From Dactylonectria macrodidyma (taxonomy: Eukaryota > Ascomycota > Sordariomycetes > Hypocreales > Nectriaceae): a DNA stretch of 64,000 bases. Location: contig JAGMUV010000012.1 of the NCBI GenBank assembly GCA_020744425.1, positions 1,364,001 to 1,428,000 on the forward strand. The letters run 5' to 3'. The notes beneath the pieces were generated by a model, which worked only from the letters and a program-made list of their open reading frames with translations, had not been told where the DNA came from and did not search any database. Position numbers and translations under genes: made by a program. Numbering within the stretch: the first letter of the stretch is position 1; every line of letters starts with the position of its first letter. This document shows positions 33,726 through 43,828 of this stretch, piece by piece.

Positions 33726-34261
33726 GGCCACCTCCAGGCTCTGGCCTGGATAGGTGAAAAAAATGCGAATTTTAGACTGCCGAGAAAACCTTAAGCTAGC
33801 ACGCTTCTCTCTCTCTCTCTTTCTATTTTACTTTCAACCCATCAGCTACGCGTCGATGCGACGTCATGTCAACAAACTCACACTCGAGCAGAGGCCGCTG
33901 CCGTCTCAATTTTTTCTTTGATGTCGCCGGCCTAGCCTGAGTTGCACTGGAGCCATCTGGACTTCTGGAAGGGACTTCTAACGAGCAAGGTTTACCTCGA
34001 CCGATCCATTGGAGGCTTTGGAGCCATCGGAGCCGGAGAGGCCAAGGAAGCCAGGGAAGCCTGCGCCCGCAAGACTCATGACCCACTTGGTTCGGTCCTT
34101 GAGTTTCGTCACTCCATTCCCCAAGAATCCTCGCCATCCGTGATCCGAACGCCTGGAATACTTCTCGTCGTCTCCCTTCATCGCTCTCATGCGATATTAA
34201 GATCCATCCGACTGCATCCGCCCTCGAGGAGCTCTGTGGCCTGTGGGTTAGGTGTATAGCC
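33726..34261. other. Upstream region of the SulP transporter gene
   Basis: CT-rich pyrimidine tract at 33804-33830. A long minus frame here (34680-33823) runs antisense to the first two exons of the transporter gene and has no motif. Confidence 0.45.
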
Positions 34262-37200
34262 ATGTCTTCGCCGATGGGCTTTACTCCGTGGAGGAGGAGG
34301 GCATTGAGCTCGTCCTCACGGCGCGACCTGCCGCAGTCGCAAGCCGGGGATGCTGCCTCTAGCTCCAGTACCTCCCACGGATCCCAGCATCCAATTGCTT
34401 CGGCACGGCTATCCTCCATCAGCTCCGCCCCTGGCCACCGGGAGCCGATCCGGTCCTTCATCCACGGCTCCGTACGAGAGAGCTTGTGTATTTGCATCCA
34501 TGATCCATCACCTTCGCCCTGGGCTTCCCCACGTCCATGTATAAGCCCGTGCTTCCTGAGCTCTGCTAACACAGACAGTGCCTGTCGACAGGGTACAGAA
34601 TGTGCGAAGTGTGGGGGAAGACACGGCGGAGCTTGCGAGCTACCTGCTCTCAGACGGACAGGCCCAGTCGAGTCCTGCATTCCTGCAACGGGCGAGATCT
34701 TCTTACCATGAAGGTGTGGGATCCGATGCTAGCGATAATACGTCCACTGGCGAGCATGCGCGCAACTCGGCGACGATTGTTGAGGTTTCTGAGCCCCCAT
34801 CGCCAGGGGCCCAGGAACACGAAACCGAAGCGCCCGCTGGCCGCTCGGTGCTAGCGAATCTACTCAAGAGGTCACCTCCCCAGTCGATTGCCCAAGATCA
34901 CCTCCACAGCTCCGATAATGGCGAAGTCAGTGACAACGACCAGACCCTCGTTGGGCAACAGCGGGACAGCCACCACACGAACGAGGCCTCGGAGCAGATG
35001 CCATTGTTATCTACGGTGGCTTCGGGCGGCAGGCGATGCTATACAGGGGACCTCGAGGGACAACAAAAGTCTCAAACAAAGCGTCCATGGATAAGTGGTT
35101 TGGTGGAAGCCGGCCACAAGATGGAAGAGCGGATGGCCCATGGCGTTGCAGTGGCCGTCAACCCTCGTCGCTGGGATCGCAAGGCATTGTGGCACGGCGC
35201 TGTGGTCGCGCCCGTCTCTTGCCTGCCTGTCGTGGCAGTGGGCCTCCTGCTCAACATCCTGGATGCTTTATGCTACGGTATGTCTGTCTGTTCCTAGAGG
35301 CTCTCATCCATCGCCGACGGCTGTAGGCATGATTATTTTTCCTCTGGGGAAGCCCATCTTTGCTCATCTCGGTTCCGCCGGAATCTCGGTCTTCTATGTC
35401 AGCACCATTGTGTCCCAGATCACCTTCTCATCTGGGAGCATCTTCAAAGGCTCTGGGTTCTGAGCTGGTAAGTATCCTCCGCCCTGGATTCAGCACCCCC
35501 GTCGATTAACATGGCACAGATCGAAGTCGTTCCTTTCTTCCACAACATGGCAGCGACGATCACCGACACTGTTGGCGCAGACAAACCCGATGCAGTGATT
35601 GCCACCACTATTGTGTCATATTCCGTCAGCTCTATGATAACCGGCCTCGTCTTCTTTCTCATGGGACGGCTCAAGGTTAGATACATGGTGGGGTTCATCC
35701 CCAGGCACATCTTGATTGGCTGCATCGGCGGTGTTGGATGGTTCTTGATCGCCACTGGATTCGAGGTTTCGGCTCGTCTCGATGGTAGTCTTCAGTATGA
35801 CCTCGACACGCTGAAGAAGCTGACAGACTCGGCGACCGTCCTGCTCTGGGTCCCCCCCCTTGTGTTGGCTATTGTCCTCTTCTATGGCCAGTCCAAGATC
35901 ACATCCAAGTTCTTCTTGCCTCTGTACGTTCTGGCGATTCCACTGACCCTCTACTTCTTTGTACTCGCAATCGACGTCTTGGATGTGGACGTGTTGCGCG
36001 ACCATGGATGGATCTTTCAAGGCCCACCCTCTGGTGAGCCGTGGTGGTACTTCTACACGCTCTACAGTAAGTCTCTCGGGCTCATGAGAATCACCTTTCT
36101 TTTAATGACACTACTGACAACTGCATCAGAGTTCAAACTTGTGCGTTGGGATGCTGTTATTAAGACCATTCCCACAATGCTAGCTTTAACCTTCTTCAGT
36201 ATTCTCCACATTCCGATCAACGTCCCTGCCTTGGTTCTCAATTGCGGCGAGGACCATGCCGATCTCGATAAAGAGCTGAGGCTTCACGGCTATTCCAACT
36301 TCCTGTCTGGTTGCTTCGGCAGCATTCAGAATTATCTGGTCTACGCCAACACCGTCTTCTTCATGCGATCAGGCGGGAATTCTCGGCTTGCGGGCTACAT
36401 GCTAGCAGCAGCAACTTTCGGAGTTATGGTCGTGGGTCCATCACTTATTGGGTTCATTCCTGTAATGATGGTGGGCGCCCTGATCTTCGATCTCGGCTTT
36501 GAGCTGCTGCTGGAGGCGCTGTGGCTCCCTCGCAAAAAGCTGAAGCTGGCCGAGTATCTTACTGTCGTCGTGGTTGTCCTTGTCATGGGCATTCATGACT
36601 TCGTGGTGGGCATCGGGGTCGGTATTCTACTGGCCTTTGTGTCGCTAATCCTGCAGACGTCCCGGGTGTCGGCAATTCGTGCAAGCTATTCCGGCGACAT
36701 TGTCACATCCACAGTGAGGCGCAATCCCTCGCAGCATCATTATCTGCATGAAGTCGGCCGGCAGATTTATATCGTGAAACTTACAGGGTACCTCTTCTTT
36801 GGCACCATTGTGAGTGTGGAGGAGAAGATTCGAGACCTCTTGGAGGATGACGCCTTTTTCAAGCAGCCCATCAAGTTTCTGATTTTGGATTTGTGGCACG
36901 TCACTGGGCTCGATTACTCTGCCGGCGAGGCTTTCAATACCGTCAGCCGGTTGCTCGATAATAAGTACGTTGTGCTCGTCCTAAGCGGCGTGGACGCCGA
37001 AAGCCAGCTTGGGCGAAATCTGAGAGCTGTTGGGCTAGGGAGCGATGGGATCGAGGTGTTGATGCTCCCCAATCTCAACTCTGCATTGGAAAGCTGCGAA
37101 AACAAGCTCCTCAAGACTCTCTATGCTAGGCAGGAGGAATTGAATTCCCTGAAGCGGCTTTCCGTCCAAAATCTGGATGTCCCTGCGGCGAAGTCCTCGG

Positions 37201-37763
37201 CTCTGTCGTCCTTCGACCCGCCGTTCATCTCGCCTCGTCGGAACTATCTCGTCGAGGCGGCTCATGACGCTCTCAGCAGTATCGATATCCAGCACCCAAC
37301 CAAGTGGCAAAGCTTCAAGGAGCCTCTCAGGCTCATGTTGCAGATCTTCCAGGGCCTGAGCGACAAGAACGAGGACTTTTGGTTCCCGGCGACCACATAC
37401 TTTACCCGCCGGGAGTACCCTGCCGGCACTGTCATCTTCCGGCGCGGAGAGCAAGCCAATAGGTTTTACCTTGTGGAACGAGGCATCGTCCGCGCCGAGT
37501 ATGACCTTCCCCAGGGATGGCTGTGTGAGAGCATCGTAGCGGGAACGACATGTGGCGAACTGCCTTTCTTCTCGGACACAGATCGGACAGCAACAGCTGT
37601 CGTGGGAAGAGATTGTGTGGTCTGGCTTATGGATCGGGAACATTGGGCCAGGATTCAGGCGAAAGATCCTGAAGTCGCGCGGGAGCTATTGAGGATATCC
37701 TTGAAGCTCACCAGCGAGCGAATGAGCGCTATTACGTCGTACATCTTGACTACGGCGGGGTAG
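34262..37763 (+). pseudogene. SulP/SLC26-type transporter with STAS and cyclic-nucleotide-like domains (yeast VSB1/YGR125W-like), frameshifted
   Basis: Exons by splice sites and frame: 34262-34471, 34575-35277, 35327-35467, 35520-36066, 36130-37763. A disordered N-terminus (about 290 residues; EDTAELASYLLSDGQA) precedes about 10-12 membrane helices (from LPVVAVGLLLNILDALCYG, through IEVVPFFHNMA and DFVVGIGVGILLAF). A STAS domain follows (IKFLILDLWHVTGLDYSAGE), then a cNMP-binding-like fold (GTVIFRRGEQANRFYLVERG, CGELPFF). The yeast relative is linked to vacuolar storage of basic amino acids. Exon 3 has one base too many: SIFKGSGF is followed by TGA at 35461, whereas shifting one base gives GSEL joined directly to IEVVPFF. 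As read, the protein stops before most helices. A sequencing error in the GGG at 35456-35458 is the main alternative. Confidence 0.85.
36067..36129 (+). other. 63-bp in-frame intron of the SulP gene
   Basis: GTAAGT...CTGAC...CATCAG, a multiple of three with no stop. Splicing joins TAC-A to AG-TTC (Y-K-F-K-L). If retained it would add 21 mostly hydrophobic residues (SKSLGLMRITFLLMTLLTTA). Confidence 0.8.
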
Positions 37764-38172
37764 GACCTTTGCCAATTCATAGTATGTCGAAACAAAATGA
37801 ATCAAACAAGAGGACTTTCGGAAGATACAGGAGTCTCTGTTGAAATGAGCATGTTGTATTAATTGAAGAAGAAAACTGGCGCTAACAAGCGGAAGCTATT
37901 GACAAGAAGACATCCACATCCCAGCCACCAATGGATCGGAATAGCCATTGATCCGTCAAACAACGGATCTCAACATATCCAGGTCGATGATGGGGTCGGC
38001 ATATACTTCTCCCCTTGCTTGCCTCTCAATATAGGCGGCGCTGTGTATAGTGACCCCTATCCCGAGGGGCGAGAGATCGAAGGCTACGATCACTAAGGCT
38101 GAGTGAAGGTGGGAGCTGACGAGCTGGAGCGATCTTTTGGCGGGAGATAAATACAGGGTCTCGATACGGGGC
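37764..38172. other. Convergent 3' intergenic region
   Basis: Lies between the ends of the plus-strand transporter and the minus-strand HET gene. The small frame at 37863-38096 is unsupported. Confidence 0.5.
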
Positions 38173-40456
38173 CTAGATCACCAACACACAGGTCCTTTCC
38201 TTTGCACGCTCGTCAATCTTATGGCCCCCTACGAGCTTAACCTCTGCAAATCCGACACGTTCATACACCCCAACAGCGCCCTCATCCTCAGCGGCCCAGG
38301 ATATCGTCCGCAACTGAACAAGAACGAGCCCGAAGTGAATCGGCTCTCTCCGCAGCGTAAGTGTCGCCTCGGCTCCGATCAATGGGACAAACAAGTATGG
38401 TCCCTCGCGTACTGGCGTTACATCATTCCAGATCTTGATGTAGTACGTTGGGGGCGCCCCGGTTATTGAGATTTCACCGTCAAAGGAGGGGCAATCGTGG
38501 TGAGCCTCTAGGACCTCATGGAAGCCTACTTGGCGACCTCGCACACGGGTGTCAAAGTTCATGTGGAAGAGAAGACTGGAAATGCGTAGCGCCATCGTTT
38601 GCTGCTGATCCTTGCCGTCGAGAACTCGCCGGACTAGTCGAGGAATCCTTTGGATAACCGAATGCTTCTCCTTCGCAATACCGAGTGGTCGTATATCGAT
38701 ATCCGCAACAAATGTCGAGGCTCCTTTATTTACCCGTAGATCTGCGCGGTGACAGATGTCTCCACTCACGCTTCCCCAAGACCAGGTCAGAGCCCCGGGG
38801 ACCCTTTTCATGCTTTTAAACAAAGGGGTCCAACACAACTCCTGCCGCAAGATGGGTTTCCACAATCCACAAACGCTCTCCCATCCCGTACGCTCCTCGA
38901 GATCCTGGATTAGCCCCGAAATCGCAACCAACCTATCCGTCCATTTCGTCAACCTTGTGTGGGTGTAGTGAAGAAGAATGTCGTCCTCCCAGAAACGTCG
39001 GAATGCTTCTCGTTCCTCGTCTGATGGCATGCTGCCCTTGTTGTGCGGTGTAAAACTGTAGAAGGTAGCCTTATGAAGACGAGCCTCTTCATGCATTCCC
39101 AAATCGGACCTGCGGAGTTCCCGGCATTCCCAAGCCAAAATAGCGCCAAAGTTCAGGGTTCTTGGAGCCAAGATGCGCTCCTGCACGACCCATGCTCTGG
39201 TGTGTAAGGGGGCGTCATCAAAACAAACCAGGTGGGCTACGGATGACCCCCCATCTATGTTTATGTCGTGCCCATTTGCGTCCGTATAGAGTCGGCAAGG
39301 CATGACGGCTAGAGGATCTCGCTCGGTAAATAGCCCTTCGGTACTGCTCCAGGCGCCCAAGGCCGCAATAGCAAAGTGACAATTGCGGTAAACGTCCCCC
39401 ATTGAAGCTGCTTCTTTGCCCCAGTCGGCAGGCGAGTCTTGAATAATGTATATGGAATCCACCCATATGTATCTCATGTCGAGTTGCGGAGTGACCCAGA
39501 CTGCGTCTTGAATCGTCCTGGGCAATCTGGAAATGGATACCCCGCGCTTGAGCTCCTTTTCTGTTGCAGCTGTGAGTTTCAATACTTTGGTTCCTCCCCA
39601 GCAGTAACTGAGAGCGATATACAGGGTGCTCGCTGCAAGCTGTCTGGTTGAAACCAGGCGGACTGTTGACAGCTGCGTGTTTGGCCCGACGTCGATTAAC
39701 CTCGTTGGCAGTGGCCGCTTTGAGCCAGCCTTTTGTGAACATTTACAGTGGTTGTCGGTGCAGTCCTTGATCCACCTTTGGGCTAATTGTATGATCGAAG
39801 CCGACTTTGTGCAAATCGAGGCCTTCGTTGGAAGCTCGTCTATATGGTCCCTCTGCCATTTAGACCGTGACGTGGCTCGAAGGGAAAACGTCTTCGTAGT
39901 ACTGACATTTCCACCCCGTCAACCTCAGACGACGGCCATACAGCTTCTCTCTAACTAGAGTGGCATTAGGGTCTCCTGGTTGAGGAATCTCTGTCATCTC
40001 GAGGCCCGGCTTTGCGCGTTGCCGGTCAACAAGGCGATCATAGTGGGTGACACATTGTAGCTGATCCTCATAGAGACCATCCCCTTTGAATCGACAAACC
40101 ACTCCAATGGGACCAGCTTCTCGGATCCAGAGATCGGGGCTCCATTCCGGGAAGCTCGACGAGAAGCTCCACCAGATCAGAGTACAGAGGTGGCAGCCGC
40201 TTGCATAGGAATCTTGCAAGTCCGTTCCGGAGTCATGGTGCCGGAAATGTTCTTGCGGTAATGGTCGCTCCAGAGCCTCGCGCTTTGATAGATTAGTCTG
40301 AGCCCAGGAGCGGATTGCTTCGCATTTCGGGCAGAGGACCGACGAAACTACAGCGTAATCGGGAGACGGGGGTTCCGCCTCGGAAGAGGTGAGAGGGATG
40401 AACTCGCCGGTCCAGCGAAAGGGTCGGGGGGGTTGGAGTGAAGGCCGAATCGACAT
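38173..40456 (-). pseudogene. HET-domain protein gene with a one-base frameshift
   Basis: The first part runs from the Met at 40456 (MSIRPSLQPPRPFRW; an earlier Met at 40627 is less likely) through CPKCEAIRSW, ASGCHLCTLIWWSF and GWKCQYYEDVFPSSHVT to 39866. One extra base at 39865 shifts the frame; the second part continues at 39864 with SKWQRDHIDELPTKASICTK, AQRWIKDCTDNHCKC. It then gives the HET signature: YIALSYCWGG, LPRTIQDAV, RYIWVDSIYIIQDSPADW (usual form has Cys in place of the Tyr), VYRNCHFAIAALGA, TRAWVVQERILAPRTLNFG. Intact, it would be about 760 residues. HET proteins trigger cell death on contact between incompatible strains. As read, the stop follows within two codons of the shift. 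Confidence 0.85.
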
Positions 40457-41329
40457 TTCCAAGGCCGTGGGCTTTATGATGGTGTGATCGAACAGGGGAC
40501 AAGGCCGACGTGAAGTTTGGGGAGGCAGAGGCTGGCGGCCTCCGAGCACCTTGCCAGTCGCCCCGCAGCGGGGCGGGGACCCAATAGATGCACGGGTCCG
40601 TACAGTCACGGGTCGACCCCTGCTCAAAGGGGCACTCGACTAATGGCATACTGTCCACGGAGGAAGCGCTCAAAAGTCTTTGCCCAAGCGATTAACCCCA
40701 CATCCTTAAATCCTTGTCAGTTACTTACAGGGGAAGGCGCACGTCCGCCGGGGGACGTTGGAAGTTGGAAGCTGGGCGTGATGGGCAAGTTGGCGGCTCC
40801 CTTGCGCTGAGTAGCCTTTCGGTACGAAGCTTGCAACAAGAGCCTGTTTTACATTAGTGGGTTGCTGCATGTGTTGAGAAGAGGGCGCGGTTTTAAGTGG
40901 TCGGCTCTGGGTGGGTGGATAAAGAGACTTGGCCAATAGGGCGCGTGTATTACCTTTTGTTTTTGCGTAGCCAATAAGACGTACGCAGCAGGCTTTAAGG
41001 AGAAGGCACCATTCTGAGTGGCACGATTTGAAGAGCTTAATGCGGACCTAAGAGACCTAGCCAATAGGGTGAGGGTCAATAATTGAGACAGGGATCAGGG
41101 GACTGAGACTAGCACAGATCAACCAGTCGCAATACCAAAGAGGGAAAATTGTCAATTTGAGTATAAGAAGCTGCCATGCCAAGATGCCCTGGTGTTGAGA
41201 CCATTGGACTTTTATCACTCGCACTGGTGTTGAAACCGCACGCTTATTTCCCCCACATATCAATCTATAAGTATTCCAAACCCAATACAACAGCCCAGAA
41301 TACCACACACTATCACTATACTATGCTAC
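40457..41329. other. Intergenic, no gene recognised
   Basis: Upstream DNA of the HET gene. Near 40860-41060 similar phrases recur (AAGAG...CTTGGCCAATAGGG and AAGAGACCTAGCCAATAGGG), a hint of a degraded tandem duplication. Confidence 0.4.
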
Positions 41330-42754
41330 TTAAAGTCTCTTTGTCGGATGTCTCTTGTTCCTGCCACTTGGTTCGGTAGTTGATGACCTCATATTAGGAC
41401 GAACGGAGGATCGGAGTGTGGCAGATGTGTCAGGGGATCGAGAGTCCTCGTTTTCCTTCGCTTCACCTTCTTCATGGTTATCATTTTCATCAGAGTCTAC
41501 GGACGTTAAAGGGGAGACCGGTGACCCTGCAATGATTGGAGATGTTGCGGTAGCTACAGTAGACCTCCTGAGTCTCTTGGGGGCGGGGTTGTTCGAACTT
41601 GACTGAGACGATGGAGATGCGGAGATTTCGGGCCTTTTGTTCTGAGATGGAGTAACGGGTTGTTAGGATGGACCTCCCTGCGGCGATTGTGATGGTTGTG
41701 ACCGTGACTGTTGCGCCTGTGAAGATTTCTGTGAAGATTTCTTTGAGGGAGACTTGAACATAGACCTCATTGCTGCGAAGCCGCTAGCTTGGGATGGGCT
41801 AGGTTCGGTTTTAGAGGGGGAGACTGTGTTAGAAGCAGGTACAGGTGGCGTGCTCTTATCCGGAAATGTCCAAGTGTCGGGAACGACGATGAAAACATAG
41901 TCCCTCTCATCAACTGGAGGGGCAGTCGCCATAAGACGATGGTCAAGCAGGCCAACAATCTTGCCGACGCAGTTGAAGGGAACACCCGGAACAAACTGTG
42001 TATCTTTCCTGTCTGCCATCTTCTTGCAGAGGAGAGAGAATGGCAAAGCGCGAATAGGAAAGAGAATAAAAACTTGAAAGGGGTGGAAGCCTTTGAAAGG
42101 GCTCTTTGATGGCTGACCCGGCGTGATGTAGGTACAGCACTGGATAAATGCACAGCATCTCAGCTGCGCATCATCCAACAACGGGACAGAGTCCTTGATC
42201 AAGTGGGTTTGACCTGTCCCGAGAACCTGCCCGGTCAAAGAAACAACCGGTTGGATAAGTGGAAAGCCCTCACCATTGCAAAGAGTTCGTGGGTCAATGC
42301 TGATAGTTACATTAGTGGCAAGCGCGATAGTGGAACTCGAGCTAAGGGAAATTGATAAGTCTGCTTACGCTTGGTATCCAAAGTCGCGTATGAGAACAAC
42401 TGGAACCTTATACACTTCGCCGTCACCATCTTCATCGGTGAAAACATCAGGCTCCCGTAGCACCCACTCCAGTGCGTAGGGGTGTACTTTGCCAGTGAAA
42501 TGGAACCACTGATTCTGCCACTCTGATTCAACAATCTGCTGGTTATAGACAGAGAGGTTGAGACTAAAGTAAATCGGCAGTGGATCAGGGGATCGACACC
42601 CTTCGGGACGCAGCACAGAATATTCAGGCAGTGTCATATAGGGAGGGGGCGGAAGAAAAACCCTGCCAAGAGCTTCAACATTAAGGCTCTTTATAAGTTG
42701 TTCATCTGATGTAGGAAACCGTGTTGGGGTATCCAGCTGACCAAAAAAGGACAT
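41330..42754 (-). pseudogene. Unknown spliced gene next to a helicase tail; premature TAA
   Basis: Exon 1 is 42754-42369 (MSFFGQLDTPTRFPTSDEQL, FLPPPPYMTLPEYSVLRPEG, VYNQQIVESEWQNQWFHFTG, VPVVLIRDFGYQA). A 69-bp intron (GTAAGC...TATCAG) joins in frame to exon 2 from 42299 (IDPRTLCNGEGFPLIQPVVS, FNCVGKIVGLLDHRLMATAP, DYVFIVVPDTWTFPDKS). A TAA at 41665-41663 ends the frame at 340 residues. The same frame then continues for 110 codons to TAA at 41332-41330, with basic nuclear-signal-like patches (PAPKRLRRS, KRHPTKRL) and an acidic Ser-rich tail. CAA to TAA would explain the first stop. The beta-rich pattern resembles an OB-fold, but I do not recognise the family. Its start abuts a Helitron-type helicase C-terminus on the opposite strand. 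Confidence 0.55.
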
Positions 42755-42759
42755 GGTCG

Positions 42760-42986
42760 AGCCACGAAAGTGCGATCCATATAGCCTGTATGTGCAGCTA
42801 TCGCGGTGCAAATCGCTGGATGGTATTATATTGCTGTCAAAGGCGCGTGTGGAGGATATAGTCGGGAATAAAATACCGCAGGAAATGTTTGAAGGCGAGG
42901 CTAGGCTGGAACAATTGTGCGGGAGAACAGTAAACGAGGCCCGTTTATCATTATTGCACCCATCCGCACAATGCGCAATAATATAG
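42760..42986 (+). pseudogene. PIF1-type (Helitron) helicase C-terminal fragment
   Basis: The plus strand reads CDPYSLYVQLSRCKSLDGII, LLSKARVEDIVGNKIPQEM and then ARLEQLCGRTV before a stop. The SLYVQLSRC...G block is the last conserved motif (VI) of PIF1-family helicases, and the form here is that found at the end of Helitron RepHel proteins. Everything upstream (Walker A/B, Rep domain) is absent. After the stop a short hairpin (ATTATTGC ... GCAATAAT, about 42951-42980) is present, as expected near a Helitron 3' end, although a clear CTRR was not found. Confidence 0.75.
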
Positions 42987-43035
42987 TTTATAATTTAGAT
43001 AGCAAATCCAAGGAACAGTCAGGTATGTATTGATA

Positions 43036-43240
43036 GATGAATGTTTTGTTCCGATTCCATTGCCCTCGTCGTTCTGGCACTTTTACGCAGGGGACGATGG
43101 GACGATGATGACCCCCGCCCGGAACGTCCGGTTCGCGGTTCCATGACGATGATGACGTCTGAAGCGGGGTTCGCAGCACAGACATCCACCAAAGACCAAA
43201 ATCTCCGCCAAGTGGCTATCAGGTATTCCAAAAGGTATAA
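43036..43240 (-). mobile_element. Orphan 5' end of the Tad-type LINE family
   Basis: Read on the minus strand from 43240 (CCTTTTGGAATACCTGATAG, CCACTTGGCGGAGATTTTGG, GAACCCCGCTTCAGACGTCA, CGTTCCGGGCGGGGG), it parallels the full LINE at 27172-27370 (ACTTTTGAAATACCCGG, CCGCTTGGCGGAGATTCAGG, GAACCCCGCATCAGACGTCA, GTTCCGGGCGGGGG). It covers the 5' UTR and the first codons of ORF1 only and stops at 43036-43040. Ordinary LINE copies lose the 5' end, so a 5'-only copy is odd. Confidence 0.75.
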
Positions 43241-43502
43241 AGGAGATCAATAATGAGGTTTCGAGAACAATCAATCCCCTGTTTTCTATATATATATAGT
43301 ATAACTTTATATTAAGAACCCGATCTAATATAATAGATTTCACCTAACTCAAGTAGAAGCAGGAATGTCACAAAATGCAAACGACAAGAGCAACGACATT
43401 ATTATAAATTAAAAGCTCACGTGAATCCCACATGAAGACTTTTTTACACTTGATCTCGGGGGGGGCCGGGGGGAGTGAATTCGAAGTTCATTCACATGTG
43501 CC
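43241..43502. other. AT-rich spacer
   Basis: Contains a short TA run (43291-43302) and a G-rich tract (43459-43474). No gene seen. Confidence 0.5.
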
Positions 43503-43658
43503 AAATGAGAGTGGGAGGATTAGTACCATTAGAGGGAGCAAATGAGAGTGGGAGGATTAGGACCATTAGAGGGAGCAAATGAGAGTGGGAGAATTAGGAC
43601 CATAGGACCGTTAGAGGGAGGCAATGAGAGTGGGAGGATTAGGACCATCAGAGGGACC
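43503..43658. repeat. 37-bp minisatellite, about 4 copies
   Basis: Unit AAATGAGAGTGGGAGGATTA followed by GGACCATTAGAGGGAGC. Copies start at 43503, 43540 and 43577, with a variant from about 43620; the third has a small internal insertion. Confidence 0.9.
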
Positions 43659-43672
43659 CGGATGTGGTATTA

Positions 43673-43752
43673 CCATCCACCACCACTTAAAGAATCACCC
43701 CACTTAAAGCATAGCATAAAAAATCGTGGCCCCATACAAAATCTAATATTTG
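43673..43752. repeat. Left terminal inverted repeat of the pogo element
   Basis: About 80 bp nearly identical, inverted, to 45820-45900. Confidence 0.85.
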
Positions 43753-43828
43753 ATGCACATAGAAACCAATTACCTATGTCCGTTAGAAATGAAATCACTA
43801 CGGGGTTCTATAGAGAATTACTTGAATT

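Noticed and set aside
33823..34680. 285-codon minus-strand frame
   Set aside because: It runs antisense to the first two exons of the transporter gene, which have proper splice sites and family-like protein text; no motif of its own.
43503..43658. CRISPR-like array
   Set aside because: Units are directly adjacent with no unique spacers, and the genome is eukaryotic; it is a minisatellite.
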